This document shows positions 1 to 8,162 of a stretch of DNA of 14,518 bases, piece by piece. The notes beneath the pieces are model-generated. The model saw only the letters and a list, made by a program, of their open reading frames with translations. It made no database searches and had not been told where the DNA came from. The stretch's first letter is position 1. The number at the start of each line of letters is the position of its first letter. The DNA lies in contig DDEX01000113.1 in the NCBI GenBank assembly GCA_002336845.1, positions 1 through 14,518 on the forward strand. The letters run 5' to 3'. The translations under genes were made by a program, and so were the position numbers. Source of the DNA: Rhodobacteraceae bacterium UBA1943 (lineage in GTDB: Bacteria; Pseudomonadota; Alphaproteobacteria; Rhodobacterales; Rhodobacteraceae).

Positions 1-50
1 GCGAAGGCGATGGCCTTCGCCAGAGCAAGCGCCATATCGCCGATCCGCCC
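1..50. other. Left edge, gabT downstream flank
   Basis: Fifty bases lie beyond the gabT stop. An ATG on the minus strand at 35-33 opens a frame reading MALALAKAIAFA to the window edge. It could be the start of a gene following gabT by 15 bp, but the upstream bases give only a weak ribosome binding site. Bases 1-20 also form a perfect 8-bp stem (GCGAAGGC with GCCTTCGC, loop GATG) with no T-run after it. Too little is visible to call a gene or a terminator. Confidence 0.2.
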
Positions 51-1328
51 TCAGCCCTTGCGGGCCGCAGCGACCGACTCTTCCAGAATGCCCATGGCTT
101 CGTTGAAGATCTCGTCCTGAATGGTGATCGGGGCGAGGAAGCGCACCACGTTGCCGTAAACGCCGCAGGTCAGAAGGATCAGGCCGCGCTTTTGCGCCTC
201 GTTCTTCACACGGTTGGTGAACCCGGCATCCGGCTCCTTGTTCGACGGGTTGGTGAATTCCACCGCCACCATGAAGCCGGGGCCACGGATTTCCGCGATT
301 TCCGGGGTGGTGGAGCGGATGGCTTCCAGCTTTTGCTTCAGGCGGCTGCCCAGTTCATTGGCGCGGTCGCACAGCTTTTCCTCTTCGATCACGTCCAGCA
401 CGGCATGGGCCGCGGCGATGCCAAGGGGGTTGCCGCCATAGGTGCCGCCAAGGCCGCCGGGATGGGCGGCGTCCATCAGTTCCGCCTTGCCGCAGACGGC
501 GGCGATGGGCAGACCGCCGCCAAGGCCCTTGGCCATGGTGGTGATGTCGGCGGCGATGCCATAGCCGTGCATGGCGAACATGGTGCCGGTGCGGGCGAAA
601 CCGGTCTGCACCTCGTCGGCGATCATCACGATGCCGTGGTCATCGCACAGCTTGCGGATCGCGGCGACCAGCGACTTCGGCGCCGGGTAGAAGCCGCCCT
701 CGCCCTGCACGGGTTCAAAGATGATGGCGGCGACACGGCCCGGATCAAGGTCGTTCTTGAACAGCTTGGTGATGCCCGCCATGGCATCTTCGGTGGTCAC
801 ATCGTGCAGGTCCTGCGGATAGGGCACATGGAACACGCCCGGCACCATCGCGCCAAAGCCCTTCTTGTAGGGCTCGACCTTGCCGGTCAGCGTCATGGTC
901 AGCAGGGTGCGGCCATGGAAGGCGCCGCCAAAGGCGATGACGGCATCGCGGCCCGTGGCGATGCGGGCGATCTTGATGGCGTTTTCAACGGCTTCGGCAC
1001 CGGTGGTTACGAACACCGTCTTCTTGGCGAAATCGCCGGGAACGGCCGCGTTCAGCCGTTCGGCCAGACGGATGTAGTTTTCATAGGGCAGCACCTGATG
1101 GCAGGTGTGGGTAAAGCGGTTCAGTTGCTCGGTGACAGCGGCCATGACCTTGGGGTGGCGGTGGCCGGTGTTGACCACGGCGATCCCGGCGGCAAAGTCG
1201 ATATAGCGGTTGCCCTCGATGTCCCAGACTTCCGAGTTCAGGGCACGGTCGGCATAGATCTGGGTCTGCATGCCCACGCCGCGCGAAATGGCTTCTTCCC
1301 GCCGCTTGGCGACTTCTGCGTTCTTCAT
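51..1328 (-). CDS. gabT: 4-aminobutyrate aminotransferase
   Basis: This is a fold-type I, class III PLP aminotransferase of 425 residues, the usual length for GabT. It would move the amino group of 4-aminobutyrate to 2-oxoglutarate, giving succinate semialdehyde and glutamate in the cytosol. Visible landmarks are the TTGAEAVENAIK phosphate-binding stretch near residue 110, FEPVQGEGG in the middle, the PLP-contacting aspartate D238 in ADEVQTGFARTG, and the Schiff-base lysine K267 in TMAKGLGGGLP. A GGTYGGNPL segment follows. The ATG at 1328 has a clear AGAGGA ribosome site (plus-strand 1336-1341) seven bases upstream. The gene faces away from dprA across 186 bp and has its own likely promoter. 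Related class III enzymes (5-aminovalerate, putrescine or beta-alanine aminotransferases) are hard to separate by eye, so the exact substrate is inferred. No gabD is visible; it may lie beyond the left edge. Confidence 0.9.
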   Translation of the reverse strand: MKNAEVAKRREEAISRGVGMQTQIYADRALNSEVWDIEGNRYIDFAAGIAVVNTGHRHPKVMAAVTEQLNRFTHTCHQVLPYENYIRLAERLNAAVPGDFAKKTVFVTTGAEAVENAIKIARIATGRDAVIAFGGAFHGRTLLTMTLTGKVEPYKKGFGAMVPGVFHVPYPQDLHDVTTEDAMAGITKLFKNDLDPGRVAAIIFEPVQGEGGFYPAPKSLVAAIRKLCDDHGIVMIADEVQTGFARTGTMFAMHGYGIAADITTMAKGLGGGLPIAAVCGKAELMDAAHPGGLGGTYGGNPLGIAAAHAVLDVIEEEKLCDRANELGSRLKQKLEAIRSTTPEIAEIRGPGFMVAVEFTNPSNKEPDAGFTNRVKNEAQKRGLILLTCGVYGNVVRFLAPITIQDEIFNEAMGILEESVAAARKG

Positions 1329-1376
1329 GATCTGGTCCTCTGGAATGCTGGGCGGGGTCGGGCCCCGTCGCGCGAC

Positions 1377-1405
1377 ATTTGATCAAAGATTGCGGGCCGT
1401 TTCAA
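1377..1405 (-). promoter_or_regulatory. Probable sigma-70 promoter of gabT
   Basis: Read on the minus strand, a TTGAAA -35 box (1405-1400) is followed after exactly 17 bp by TCAAAT (1382-1377) as -10. These match consensus at 5 of 6 and 4 of 6 positions. The start site would fall near 1369, giving a leader of about 40 bases before the gabT ATG. The -10 box overlaps a perfect 10-bp palindrome, TTTGATCAAA (1378-1387), which could be part of an operator. This is inferred from sequence only. Confidence 0.5.
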
Positions 1406-1514
1406 CGATGGAGAAGGGTGTGCCTAGGTCCAGTTCAGGCGCGAAGGACAGTCCAGTGGCGATTCACGCCTTGTTAACCCTGTCCGGTGCAAGGTCGCGG
1501 GAACGGAGGATGCG

Positions 1515-2687
1515 ATGGCGCAGGCGGCACGATTGGCGATGGCGGAACGGCCCGAAGACTGGTTGCGGCTGATCCGCTCTCGCCGGGTTGGGCCAGCGAC
1601 GTTCCACCGGCTAGTGGCCGAACATGGCGGCGTTGCGGCGGCACTGGCGGCCCTGCCGGGCATTGCGCGCGGGGCTGGGGTTGAAGGGTATGAGACCTGC
1701 CCCCCCGCCGTTGTCGCCCGCGAACTGGCTGATGGCCGCAAGGTGGGGGCGACGCCGCTGTTGTGGGGGCAGCCGGGCTATCCTGTGGCGCTGATGGAAC
1801 TGGCCGATGCGCCGCCGGTTCTTTGGGCGCTGGGCGATCTGTCGCTGCTGATGCGGCCCATGGTGGCGATGGTGGGCGCGCGGAATGCGTCTTCGCTGGG
1901 CCTGCGCATGGCACTGCGGCTGGCCGAGGGGGTGGGAGAGGCGGGGCAAGTGGTGGTCTCTGGCCTCGCGCGCGGCATTGATGCCGAGGCACATCGCGCC
2001 GCCCTGCCGACCGGCACTGTGGCCGTGCTGGCAGGGGGCGTGGACGTGGCCTATCCCGAAGAGAACAGCACCCTTCTGGCCGAAATCGCGCAAGCCGGCT
2101 GTGTAGTGTCGGAGCAACCTCCGGGTTGCCAGCCACAGACCCGCCATTTCCCGATGCGCAACCGCATCATCTCGGGTCTTGCCCGCGCGGTGGTGGTGGT
2201 CGAGGCGGCGGCGCGCTCTGGCAGCCTGATCACCGCAAAGGATGCCGCCGATCAGGGGCGCGAGGTGCTGGCTGTGCCGGGCCACCCGTTCGATGCGCGG
2301 GCTGCGGGCTGCAACCAGCTTTTGCGCGACGGGGCCACATTGGTGCGCGGCCCGCAGGACGTGCTGGAGGCGCTGCGCCTGCCTGCGCCCGGCCAGCCCC
2401 GGCTGGTTTCCCCGCCGGTTTCGCCGCGCGGGGGAGGGCGAAACGCGCCCCATGCCGTGCATTCCGTCGCGCAGCCGCCAAAGGCCCACGCCCCACGCAT
2501 CACCGAGGATCGGTTGGCCGAGGCCATTCTGGACCGTCTTGGTCCCAGCCCGCTGGCTGAGGATCAGATGATCCGCGACCTTGGTTTGACCCCGCAGACC
2601 ATCGCCCCGGCGCTGCTGATGCTGGAGCTGGAGGGGAGGGTGCTACGCCAGCCGGGGGGGCTTTTGTCGCGGGCCGATCAGGGGTAA
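1515..2687 (+). CDS. dprA: DNA processing protein DprA (Smf)
   Basis: DprA binds incoming single-stranded DNA and loads RecA during natural transformation; it is also widely conserved in species not known to be competent. The 390-residue product has the family layout. There is a short helical N-terminal part (about 10-75). A Rossmann-type DprA core follows, with VAMVGARNASS (about 117-126), SGLARGID (149-156), AGGVDVAYPEEN, FPMRNRIISGLA, EAAARSGSLITA and VPGHPFD. After a proline-rich linker (about 290-325) comes a C-terminal winged-helix-like segment (about 325-385, ITEDRLAEAILDRLG to the end). A strong GGAGG site (1505-1509) five bases before the ATG fixes the start. It is followed by topA after 89 bp, though topA seems to have its own promoter. 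No other competence gene is in view, so its use in transformation here is unproven. Confidence 0.93.
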   Translation: MAQAARLAMAERPEDWLRLIRSRRVGPATFHRLVAEHGGVAAALAALPGIARGAGVEGYETCPPAVVARELADGRKVGATPLLWGQPGYPVALMELADAPPVLWALGDLSLLMRPMVAMVGARNASSLGLRMALRLAEGVGEAGQVVVSGLARGIDAEAHRAALPTGTVAVLAGGVDVAYPEENSTLLAEIAQAGCVVSEQPPGCQPQTRHFPMRNRIISGLARAVVVVEAAARSGSLITAKDAADQGREVLAVPGHPFDARAAGCNQLLRDGATLVRGPQDVLEALRLPAPGQPRLVSPPVSPRGGGRNAPHAVHSVAQPPKAHAPRITEDRLAEAILDRLGPSPLAEDQMIRDLGLTPQTIAPALLMLELEGRVLRQPGGLLSRADQG

Positions 2688-2708
2688 GGGGCGATTGTTG
2701 CCCTGCGG

Positions 2709-2738
2709 TTGACAAGTCGCCTGCTTGCCCCACATGGT
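2709..2738 (+). promoter_or_regulatory. Candidate topA promoter
   Basis: A perfect TTGACA (2709-2714) lies in the dprA-topA gap, 18 bp before CATGGT (2733-2738), a weak -10 match. The start site would lie near 2745, about 30 bases before the topA ATG. The -35 is convincing and the -10 is not. The gap holds no hairpin terminator after dprA, so read-through from dprA is also likely. Confidence 0.4.
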
Positions 2739-2776
2739 GCCACGCTGCCAAAAAGTCCTTGCAAGAAAAGCCGCTC

Positions 2777-5485
2777 ATGCCCGTCGTCGTTGTGGAATCC
2801 CCGGCCAAGGCCAAGACAATCAACAAATATCTTGGCCCGGACTATACGGTTCTGGCCAGCTATGGTCATGTGCGCGACCTGCCGGCCAAGGATGGCTCGG
2901 TCGATACCGAGCATGATTTCGGCATGACCTGGGAGGTGGCCGCCGAAAGTCGCAAGCATGTGAAGGCGATTGCCGAGGCGCTGAAGACCGACGATCAGTT
3001 GATCCTTGCCACCGACCCTGATCGTGAGGGCGAGGCGATTTCGTGGCACCTGAAAGAGGCGCTGGCCAGCAGCCTGAAAAAGGGCAAAAAGGTTTCCCGC
3101 GTCACCTTTAACGCCATCACCAAGGATGCCGTCACCAAGGCGATGCAGGAACCGCGCGAGATCGACACCCCGCTGGTCGAGGCCTATCTGGCCCGCCGCG
3201 CGCTGGATTATCTGGTGGGTTTCACCCTGTCGCCGGTCCTCTGGCGCAAGCTGCCCGGTGCCCGCAGTGCGGGCCGGGTGCAATCGGTCTGCCTGCGGTT
3301 GATCGTTGAGCGCGAGATGGAGATCGAGGCGTTTCGCGCGCAGGAATACTGGACGGTGAAGGCGCAACTGATCACCCCACGCGGGCAGGAATATGAGGCG
3401 CAGCTTGTCGTTCTGGGCGGCAAGAAGTTGCAAAAGTTCGACATTCCGAATGTCGAGGCGGCGGAGATTGCGGTTCACGCTGTCACCTCCCGCACTTTGG
3501 TGGTGACGGGGGTGGAATCGAAGCCCGCCAGCCGCAACCCCTGGCCGCCCTTCATGACCTCGACCCTGCAACAGGAGGCCAGCCGCAAATACGGCATGGG
3601 CGCCAAGCAGACGATGAACGCCGCACAGCGTTTGTACGAGGCCGGGCACATCACCTATATGCGGACCGACGGCATCGACATGGCGCCCGAGGCGGTGATG
3701 GCCGCGCGGGCGGAAATCGAGCGGCGCTTTGGCAAGCCCTACGTTCCGGACAGCCCGCGAATGTACAAGAACAAGGCCAAGAACGCGCAAGAGGCACATG
3801 AGTGCATTCGCCCGACTGACATGGCCGCCTCGCCCGAAAAGCTGCGGGTCGAGGAGGATCAGCGCAAACTTTACGACCTGATCTGGAAGCGCACGCTGGC
3901 CAGCCAGATGGCGGCGGCGCGGCTGGAACGCACCACGGTGGATGTGGCCAGCCCCGATGGTCAGGTGGGCCTGCGCGCCAACGGTCAGGTGGTGTTGTTC
4001 GATGGCTTCCTGAAAATCTACGATCAGGGCCGCGATGATGAGGATGAGGACGAGGGCCGCCTGCCGCAGGTGATGCAGGGCGAACCGGCGGCGCTGGCCA
4101 AGGGGGCGCTGACGCCGGTGTTCGACAAGGTCGCCGCCAAGTCGGACGCCGTCTTCGAAGCGATTTCCAGGGACGGCTTCCGCCGCTCTGACGCCGCCGT
4201 CCTGTCGGTCGAGGGCGCGGTTCTGGCCAGCCAGAGCTTTACCCAGCCGCCGCCGCGTTACACCGAGGCGACCTTGGTGAAGCGCATGGAAGAACTGGGC
4301 ATCGGCCGGCCATCGACCTATGCCTCGATCCTGACGACGATCGTGGACCGGGAATATGTGCGCAAAGACAAGAACCGCCTGTTCCCCGAGGACAAGGGGC
4401 GACTGGTCACGGCCTTCCTGACCAACTTTTTCCGCCGCTATGTGGAATACGATTTCACCGCCGAACTGGAATCCGAACTTGATGACGTGTCGGCGGGCGA
4501 GCGGGAATATCTGGAGGTTCTGCGCCGCTTCTGGCGCGACTTCTCGGCCGCCGTGGCGGAAACCGCCGACCTGCGCATTACCGAAGTGCTGGACAAGATT
4601 GATGATTTCCTGTCGCCGCATCTTTATCCGCCGCGCGCGGATGGGGGTGACCCGCGCATTTGTCCGGTTTGCGGCAATGGCCGCCTGCACCTGAAAACCG
4701 CCCGTTCCGGCGGGGCCTTCATCGGCTGCGGCAATTACCCGGAATGCCGCTATACCCGGCCGATTTCGGTGGCGGAGGACAGCGGGATGTCCTCGGTCGA
4801 TGGCAAGATTCTGGGGCAGGATGAGAACGGCAATCCGATTTCCCTGCGCTCTGGCCGGTTCGGCCCCTATGTGCAACGCGGCGAGGCGACCGAGGCGATC
4901 CCCAAGCCCGACCGCGCCAGCCTGCCGAAGGGCTGGGCGCCCGAGGCGCTGACGCTGGAGCGCGCGCTGGACTTGCTGGGTCTGCCGCGTGCGATTGGCC
5001 AGCACCCTGACGATGGCGCGCTGGTCGAGGCCGGGATTGGCCGCTTTGGGCCGTTCGTGAAGCACAACAGCACCTATGCCAACCTGCCGGATGTCGAAGA
5101 GGTCTTCACCATTGGCATGAACCGCGCGGTCGAGGTTCTGGCGCAAAAGGCCTCGCGCGGAGCGGGGCGGGCCGCACCTGCCGGGCCGTTGAAGGTGCTG
5201 GGCACCCATCCCGATGGCGGTGAGGTGCAGGTGATGCCGGGCCGCTATGGGCCTTATGTCAAATGGGAGAAGGTCAACGCGACCCTGCCCAAGGACCTGG
5301 CCCCTGAAAGCGTGACGCTGGAAGAGGCGCTGGTTCTGATCGCCGAAAAGGCGGGCAAGGGCGGCAAGGCAAAAAAGGCAGCCACGAAAACCACCTCCAA
5401 GCCCAAGGCGGCAGCGAAGCCGAAGGCAGCGCCAAAGGCAAAGGCCGCTGCCAAGCCCAAGTCTGCCAAGGTCGCAAAGGTTTGA
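2777..5485 (+). CDS. topA: DNA topoisomerase I (type IA)
   Basis: TopA relaxes negative supercoils by cutting one strand through a 5'-phosphotyrosine link. With the ATG at 2777 the product has 902 residues. The toprim domain shows E7 in VVVVESPAK and the metal-binding triad D80, D82 and E84 in ATDPDREGE. The catalytic tyrosine is Y294 in ITYMRTDG. A single four-cysteine zinc ribbon follows (C629, C632, C651, C657). After it come three C-terminal repeat modules carrying GRFGPYV, GRFGPFV and GRYGPYV near residues 695, 755 and 822. The protein ends in a Lys/Ala/Pro-rich basic tail (about 858-902) that probably contacts DNA or RNA polymerase. A TTG at 2759 would add six residues, but family members begin at MPVVVVESPAK and the TTG lacks a ribosome site, so I chose the ATG; its own ribosome site is also weak. 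Confidence 0.97.
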   Translation: MPVVVVESPAKAKTINKYLGPDYTVLASYGHVRDLPAKDGSVDTEHDFGMTWEVAAESRKHVKAIAEALKTDDQLILATDPDREGEAISWHLKEALASSLKKGKKVSRVTFNAITKDAVTKAMQEPREIDTPLVEAYLARRALDYLVGFTLSPVLWRKLPGARSAGRVQSVCLRLIVEREMEIEAFRAQEYWTVKAQLITPRGQEYEAQLVVLGGKKLQKFDIPNVEAAEIAVHAVTSRTLVVTGVESKPASRNPWPPFMTSTLQQEASRKYGMGAKQTMNAAQRLYEAGHITYMRTDGIDMAPEAVMAARAEIERRFGKPYVPDSPRMYKNKAKNAQEAHECIRPTDMAASPEKLRVEEDQRKLYDLIWKRTLASQMAAARLERTTVDVASPDGQVGLRANGQVVLFDGFLKIYDQGRDDEDEDEGRLPQVMQGEPAALAKGALTPVFDKVAAKSDAVFEAISRDGFRRSDAAVLSVEGAVLASQSFTQPPPRYTEATLVKRMEELGIGRPSTYASILTTIVDREYVRKDKNRLFPEDKGRLVTAFLTNFFRRYVEYDFTAELESELDDVSAGEREYLEVLRRFWRDFSAAVAETADLRITEVLDKIDDFLSPHLYPPRADGGDPRICPVCGNGRLHLKTARSGGAFIGCGNYPECRYTRPISVAEDSGMSSVDGKILGQDENGNPISLRSGRFGPYVQRGEATEAIPKPDRASLPKGWAPEALTLERALDLLGLPRAIGQHPDDGALVEAGIGRFGPFVKHNSTYANLPDVEEVFTIGMNRAVEVLAQKASRGAGRAAPAGPLKVLGTHPDGGEVQVMPGRYGPYVKWEKVNATLPKDLAPESVTLEEALVLIAEKAGKGGKAKKAATKTTSKPKAAAKPKAAPKAKAAAKPKSAKVAKV

Positions 5486-5557
5486 CGCGCGGCCCCGCTG
5501 ACAGGAGGCGGCGGGCCGACTAGGATGGCGGCACGATTCCTGCTTGCGGAGTGTTCC

Positions 5558-6244
5558 ATGCTGGCCCGTGCCGCTGTTGCGGTTCTCCTGTTGATTGTGC
5601 CCCTGTCCGCCTTTGCCGAGGGCAAGCCCGTATCGGGAAGGGGGTACTTCACCGGCTGCGACGCCGAGGGCGACCCGATCTACTGCTATATCGGGGCCGT
5701 CGGGTTCAGTTATGCGGTGGGCGAGGATGGCGGCAGCGCCCCGGGATTGTTCGATGCGCTTTCGGCCCTGCCACTGATGGGCGCGGTGCGTTTCGAGGGG
5801 CAGGTGGAGGATACGGGCGAAACCTCGTCCGATCTGGTCCTGACCAAGATGGAGCCGGTTTCAGCCGATCCGTTCGAGGCCACGCTGCGGGCCCTGCAAG
5901 GCGACTGGCGGTCGGCTGATGGCAGCCAGCAAGTTTCGGTGATCGGGCTGGACTGGCTGGATTACAAGGACGGCGAGATGTCGGACAGTTTCCAGATCGC
6001 CCCGGGCACAGCCTGCGCCGACGGAGTGGATCAGGGCGGCATGGTCCTGTCGCTGAAACGCTATGACGGCGATCGGCCCGAAGACGTCTGCTGGCGCATC
6101 AAGGCGGCCGATGACGGCCACCTTGTGGTTCAGGATGTGGCGACGGGCACCGAACACGCCTTTACCCGCATGCTGGATGAAGACGGCCAGACCGGTGAAG
6201 GCCAGACCGACGAGGGGCAAACGGACGAGGGGGCGGCCAACTAG
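5558..6244 (+). CDS. Secreted protein of unknown function
   Basis: I do not recognise this family. From the ATG at 5558 the product has 228 residues and starts with a textbook Sec signal peptide: MLAR, a hydrophobic run AAVAVLLLIVPL, then SAFA before E21, a good signal peptidase I site. The mature part is acidic and has four cysteines (C34, C43, C153, C178), which could form two disulfides in the periplasm. It looks like two parts: residues 21-100, and 107-205 beginning LQGDWRSADGSQQV, which resembles a small beta-barrel or lipocalin-like fold, though that is a guess. The C-terminus is a short GQT(G/D)E repeat. An earlier in-frame ATG at 5525 exists, but GGAG at 5548-5551 and the signal peptide favour 5558. 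It follows topA by 72 bp and ends tail-to-tail with choV, sharing the CTAG at 6241-6244. Confidence 0.75.
   Translation: MLARAAVAVLLLIVPLSAFAEGKPVSGRGYFTGCDAEGDPIYCYIGAVGFSYAVGEDGGSAPGLFDALSALPLMGAVRFEGQVEDTGETSSDLVLTKMEPVSADPFEATLRALQGDWRSADGSQQVSVIGLDWLDYKDGEMSDSFQIAPGTACADGVDQGGMVLSLKRYDGDRPEDVCWRIKAADDGHLVVQDVATGTEHAFTRMLDEDGQTGEGQTDEGQTDEGAAN
6185..6229 (+). repeat. Three 15-bp tandem repeats in coding sequence
   Basis: Three codon-aligned 15-bp units (6185-6199, 6200-6214, 6215-6229) encode GQTGE, GQTDE and GQTDE at the C-terminus of the secreted protein. Units 1 and 2 share GGCCAGACCG; unit 3 is more diverged at silent sites. Because the unit is a multiple of three, copy-number change would keep the frame. 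Confidence 0.85.
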
Positions 6245-7272
6245 GCCGCGCCGCGCGGGTCCAGCAGTTTCGTCAGCAGATCGGTCGCCCGGATAGAGCC
6301 GATGCGCGCGCCATTCGCAGTGACCGCAAGTGTGGCAGTGCCATCGCGCAGCATCTCCATCACCTGCCGAACCGGGGTTTCCGCATCTACCGCGCGGTCC
6401 GCCGACAGGTCATCGCGCGACATCACATCGCTGGCTGTCAGAACGCCCAAGGGGTTCATATGGGCCACGAAATCCGCCACATAGTCCGAAACCGGGTTGG
6501 CGATGATCTCGCGCGCGGTGCCGCATTGCACGATGCGCCCACCTTCCATCAGCGCGATGCGGTTGCCGATCTTGAAGGCCTCATCCAGATCATGGCTGAC
6601 GAAGATGATGGTCTTTTTCAGCTTGGCTTGCAGGTCCAGCAACTCGTCCTGCAACTTGGTGCGGATCAGCGGGTCAAGCGCCGAAAAGGGCTCGTCCATC
6701 AAGAGGATGGGCGCCTTGGTTACAAAGGCGCGGGCCAGACCTACACGTTGTTGCATGCCGCCCGACAACTCGCCCACCTTCCGTTCGGCGGCAGGCGTCA
6801 GGTTCACCAGCTCCAATTGCTCATCGACCATAGGCTTGCGCTGCTCGGGCGTCATGCCTGCCAGTTCCAACCCCAGCCCGACATTTTCGCGCACGGTGCG
6901 CCAGGGCAGCAGGCCGAATTGCTGAAACACCATGGCGATACGCGACAGGCGCAAGCGGCGCAGGGTTTCGGGGGGGGCCTTGGTGACCGACACCATCTTG
7001 TTGCCGTCGTTCACCCGCACCTCGCCCCGCACCACGGGGTTCAGGGCGTTGACGCCGCGCAGCAGGGTGGATTTGCCGGAACCGGAAAGGCCCATCAGCA
7101 CCAGAATCTCGCCCTCGGCCACCTTCAGGTCACAGTCATGCACGCCCAGAATCTGGCCGGTCTGGGTCTGCACCTCGCCCCGTGACAGGCCGCGATCCAT
7201 CAGGGGCAGGGCGCGGTCGGGGTTGTCGCCAAAGACGATGGAAACACGATCAAATTCGACAGCGGTGGTCAT
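6241..7272 (-). CDS. choV: Choline ABC transporter ATP-binding protein
   Basis: This is the ATPase of a ProV/ChoV-type importer, powering choline uptake at the inner membrane. Counting from the ATG at 7272 (343 residues), Walker A is GLSGSGKST (61-69) and the Q-loop is FQQF near 117. The ABC signature is LSGGMQ (169-174), Walker B is ILLMDE (189-194) and the switch histidine is H227 in FVSHD. About 65 C-terminal residues (from about 275) form one CBS-like domain, fewer than the two in E. coli ProV and in line with the shorter ChoV proteins. A GTG one codon upstream (7275) is possible, but the GAGG site is spaced better for the ATG. That ATG overlaps the choW TGA as TGATG, so the two genes are probably translationally coupled. 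The gene ends on the CTAG shared with the convergent secreted-protein gene. Confidence 0.92.
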   Translation of the reverse strand: MTTAVEFDRVSIVFGDNPDRALPLMDRGLSRGEVQTQTGQILGVHDCDLKVAEGEILVLMGLSGSGKSTLLRGVNALNPVVRGEVRVNDGNKMVSVTKAPPETLRRLRLSRIAMVFQQFGLLPWRTVRENVGLGLELAGMTPEQRKPMVDEQLELVNLTPAAERKVGELSGGMQQRVGLARAFVTKAPILLMDEPFSALDPLIRTKLQDELLDLQAKLKKTIIFVSHDLDEAFKIGNRIALMEGGRIVQCGTAREIIANPVSDYVADFVAHMNPLGVLTASDVMSRDDLSADRAVDAETPVRQVMEMLRDGTATLAVTANGARIGSIRATDLLTKLLDPRGAA

Positions 7273-8105
7273 CACTTCACCTCGCGGCGCAACATGCGGT
7301 CCAGAATGATGGCGACGACGACGATGACGAAGCCGGATTCAAAGCCCTTGGCGGCATTCACCGATTGCAGGGCGCGCATCACCGGGATGCCAAGGCCGTT
7401 CGCCCCCACCATGGCCGAGATGACGACCATCGACAGTGACAGCATGATGGTCTGGTTCAGGCCCGCCATGATCTGTGGCAAGGCCCAGGGGAGTTCCACC
7501 TTCCACAGTTTTTGCCAGGGGGTGGCGCCAAAGGCGGTTGCCGCCTCGACCAGCGCGACGGGGGTGGATGAGACGCCCAGTTGTGTCAGGCGAATCGGCG
7601 CAGGCAGCACGAAGATCACGGTCGCGATCAGGCCGGGCACCATGCCGAGGCCGAAAAAGACGATGGCCGGGATCAGATAGACAAAGGTCGGCAGGGTCTG
7701 CATCAGGTCAAGAACCGGGCTCATAGCCGCGTAAAGACGGGGGCGGTGGGCGGCAGCAATGCCGACCGGCACGCCCACGCCCATACAGACGACGCAGGCC
7801 GCCAGAATCAGCGTCAGGCTTTCGGTTGTTTCTTTCCAGTAGCCTTGGTTCAGGATGAAAAGGAATCCAAGGAAGATGCCGAGGCAGATCTTCCAGTTGC
7901 GTTGCAGATACCAGGTCAGCGCAATGAACACCGCAATCACGACCAAGGCAGGCGGAGCTTGCAACAGCCAGAGGATACCGGCGATCAGCCCCTCCAGTAC
8001 CGTTGAGATCGCATCGAACAGCGGCCCCAGATTGGCCTTCATCCAGTCGAAAATCACCTTTGCCCATGCGCCGATGGGAATCTTGTATGCCGTCAGCCAG
8101 TCCAT
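7272..8105 (-). CDS. choW: Choline ABC transporter permease
   Basis: This is the membrane-spanning subunit of the choline importer, 277 residues, of the ProW/BPD_transp_1 family; a homodimer would be expected. Hydrophobic segments appear near residues 35-65, 72-88, 96-118, 140-168, 212-235 and 255-272. The EAA loop that docks on the ATPase is visible as EAATAFGATPW at 187-197, followed by LP at 205-206. The N-terminal part before the first hydrophobic segment is short, as in ChoW and unlike the long N-terminus of E. coli ProW. The ATG at 8105 follows a G-rich AAAGGGG ribosome site. It lies 57 bp downstream of choX, behind a strong hairpin, and overlaps choV by one base. Confidence 0.92.
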   Translation of the reverse strand: MDWLTAYKIPIGAWAKVIFDWMKANLGPLFDAISTVLEGLIAGILWLLQAPPALVVIAVFIALTWYLQRNWKICLGIFLGFLFILNQGYWKETTESLTLILAACVVCMGVGVPVGIAAAHRPRLYAAMSPVLDLMQTLPTFVYLIPAIVFFGLGMVPGLIATVIFVLPAPIRLTQLGVSSTPVALVEAATAFGATPWQKLWKVELPWALPQIMAGLNQTIMLSLSMVVISAMVGANGLGIPVMRALQSVNAAKGFESGFVIVVVAIILDRMLRREVK

Positions 8106-8128
8106 GCCACCGCCCCTTTGGATATGAA

Positions 8129-8154
8129 AAGGCCCCGAGCGTGCCCGGGGCCTT
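8129..8154 (-). terminator. choX-choW intergenic hairpin, likely partial terminator
   Basis: A perfect 9-bp stem (AAGGCCCCG at 8129-8137 with CGGGGCCTT at 8146-8154) with an 8-base loop fills the gap between choX and choW. On the minus strand it is followed by only a short T-run (CCTTTTCAT). It therefore looks like a leaky terminator or a block to 3' exonucleases. Either role would leave more choX mRNA than choWV mRNA, as is common for binding-protein importers. Confidence 0.75.
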
Positions 8155-8162
8155 CAAATGGC

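Noticed and set aside
192..1382. 396-codon open frame antisense to gabT
   Set aside because: It is a His/Gly/Ala-rich shadow of gabT with no motif and no ribosome site; gabT itself is certain.
3656..3670. Glycine after YMRTD in TopA instead of the serine seen in E. coli
   Set aside because: As far as I recall YMRTDG is common in alphaproteobacterial TopA, and all catalytic residues are present; it is not a defect.
2678..5209. 843-codon open frame antisense to topA
   Set aside because: The topA protein is unmistakable on the other strand. Long antisense frames are expected in high-GC genes, and this one has no recognisable domain.
5347..5481. Low-complexity AAG/GCC-rich tract at the end of topA
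   Set aside because: It codes for the Lys/Ala-rich tail found in many alphaproteobacterial TopA proteins, and is not a mobile or CRISPR-like repeat.
5490..5518. Hairpin after topA as terminator
   Set aside because: CGGCCCCGC can pair with GCGGGCCG, but the stem has a bulged base, a 12-base loop and no T-run, so I do not call it an intrinsic terminator.
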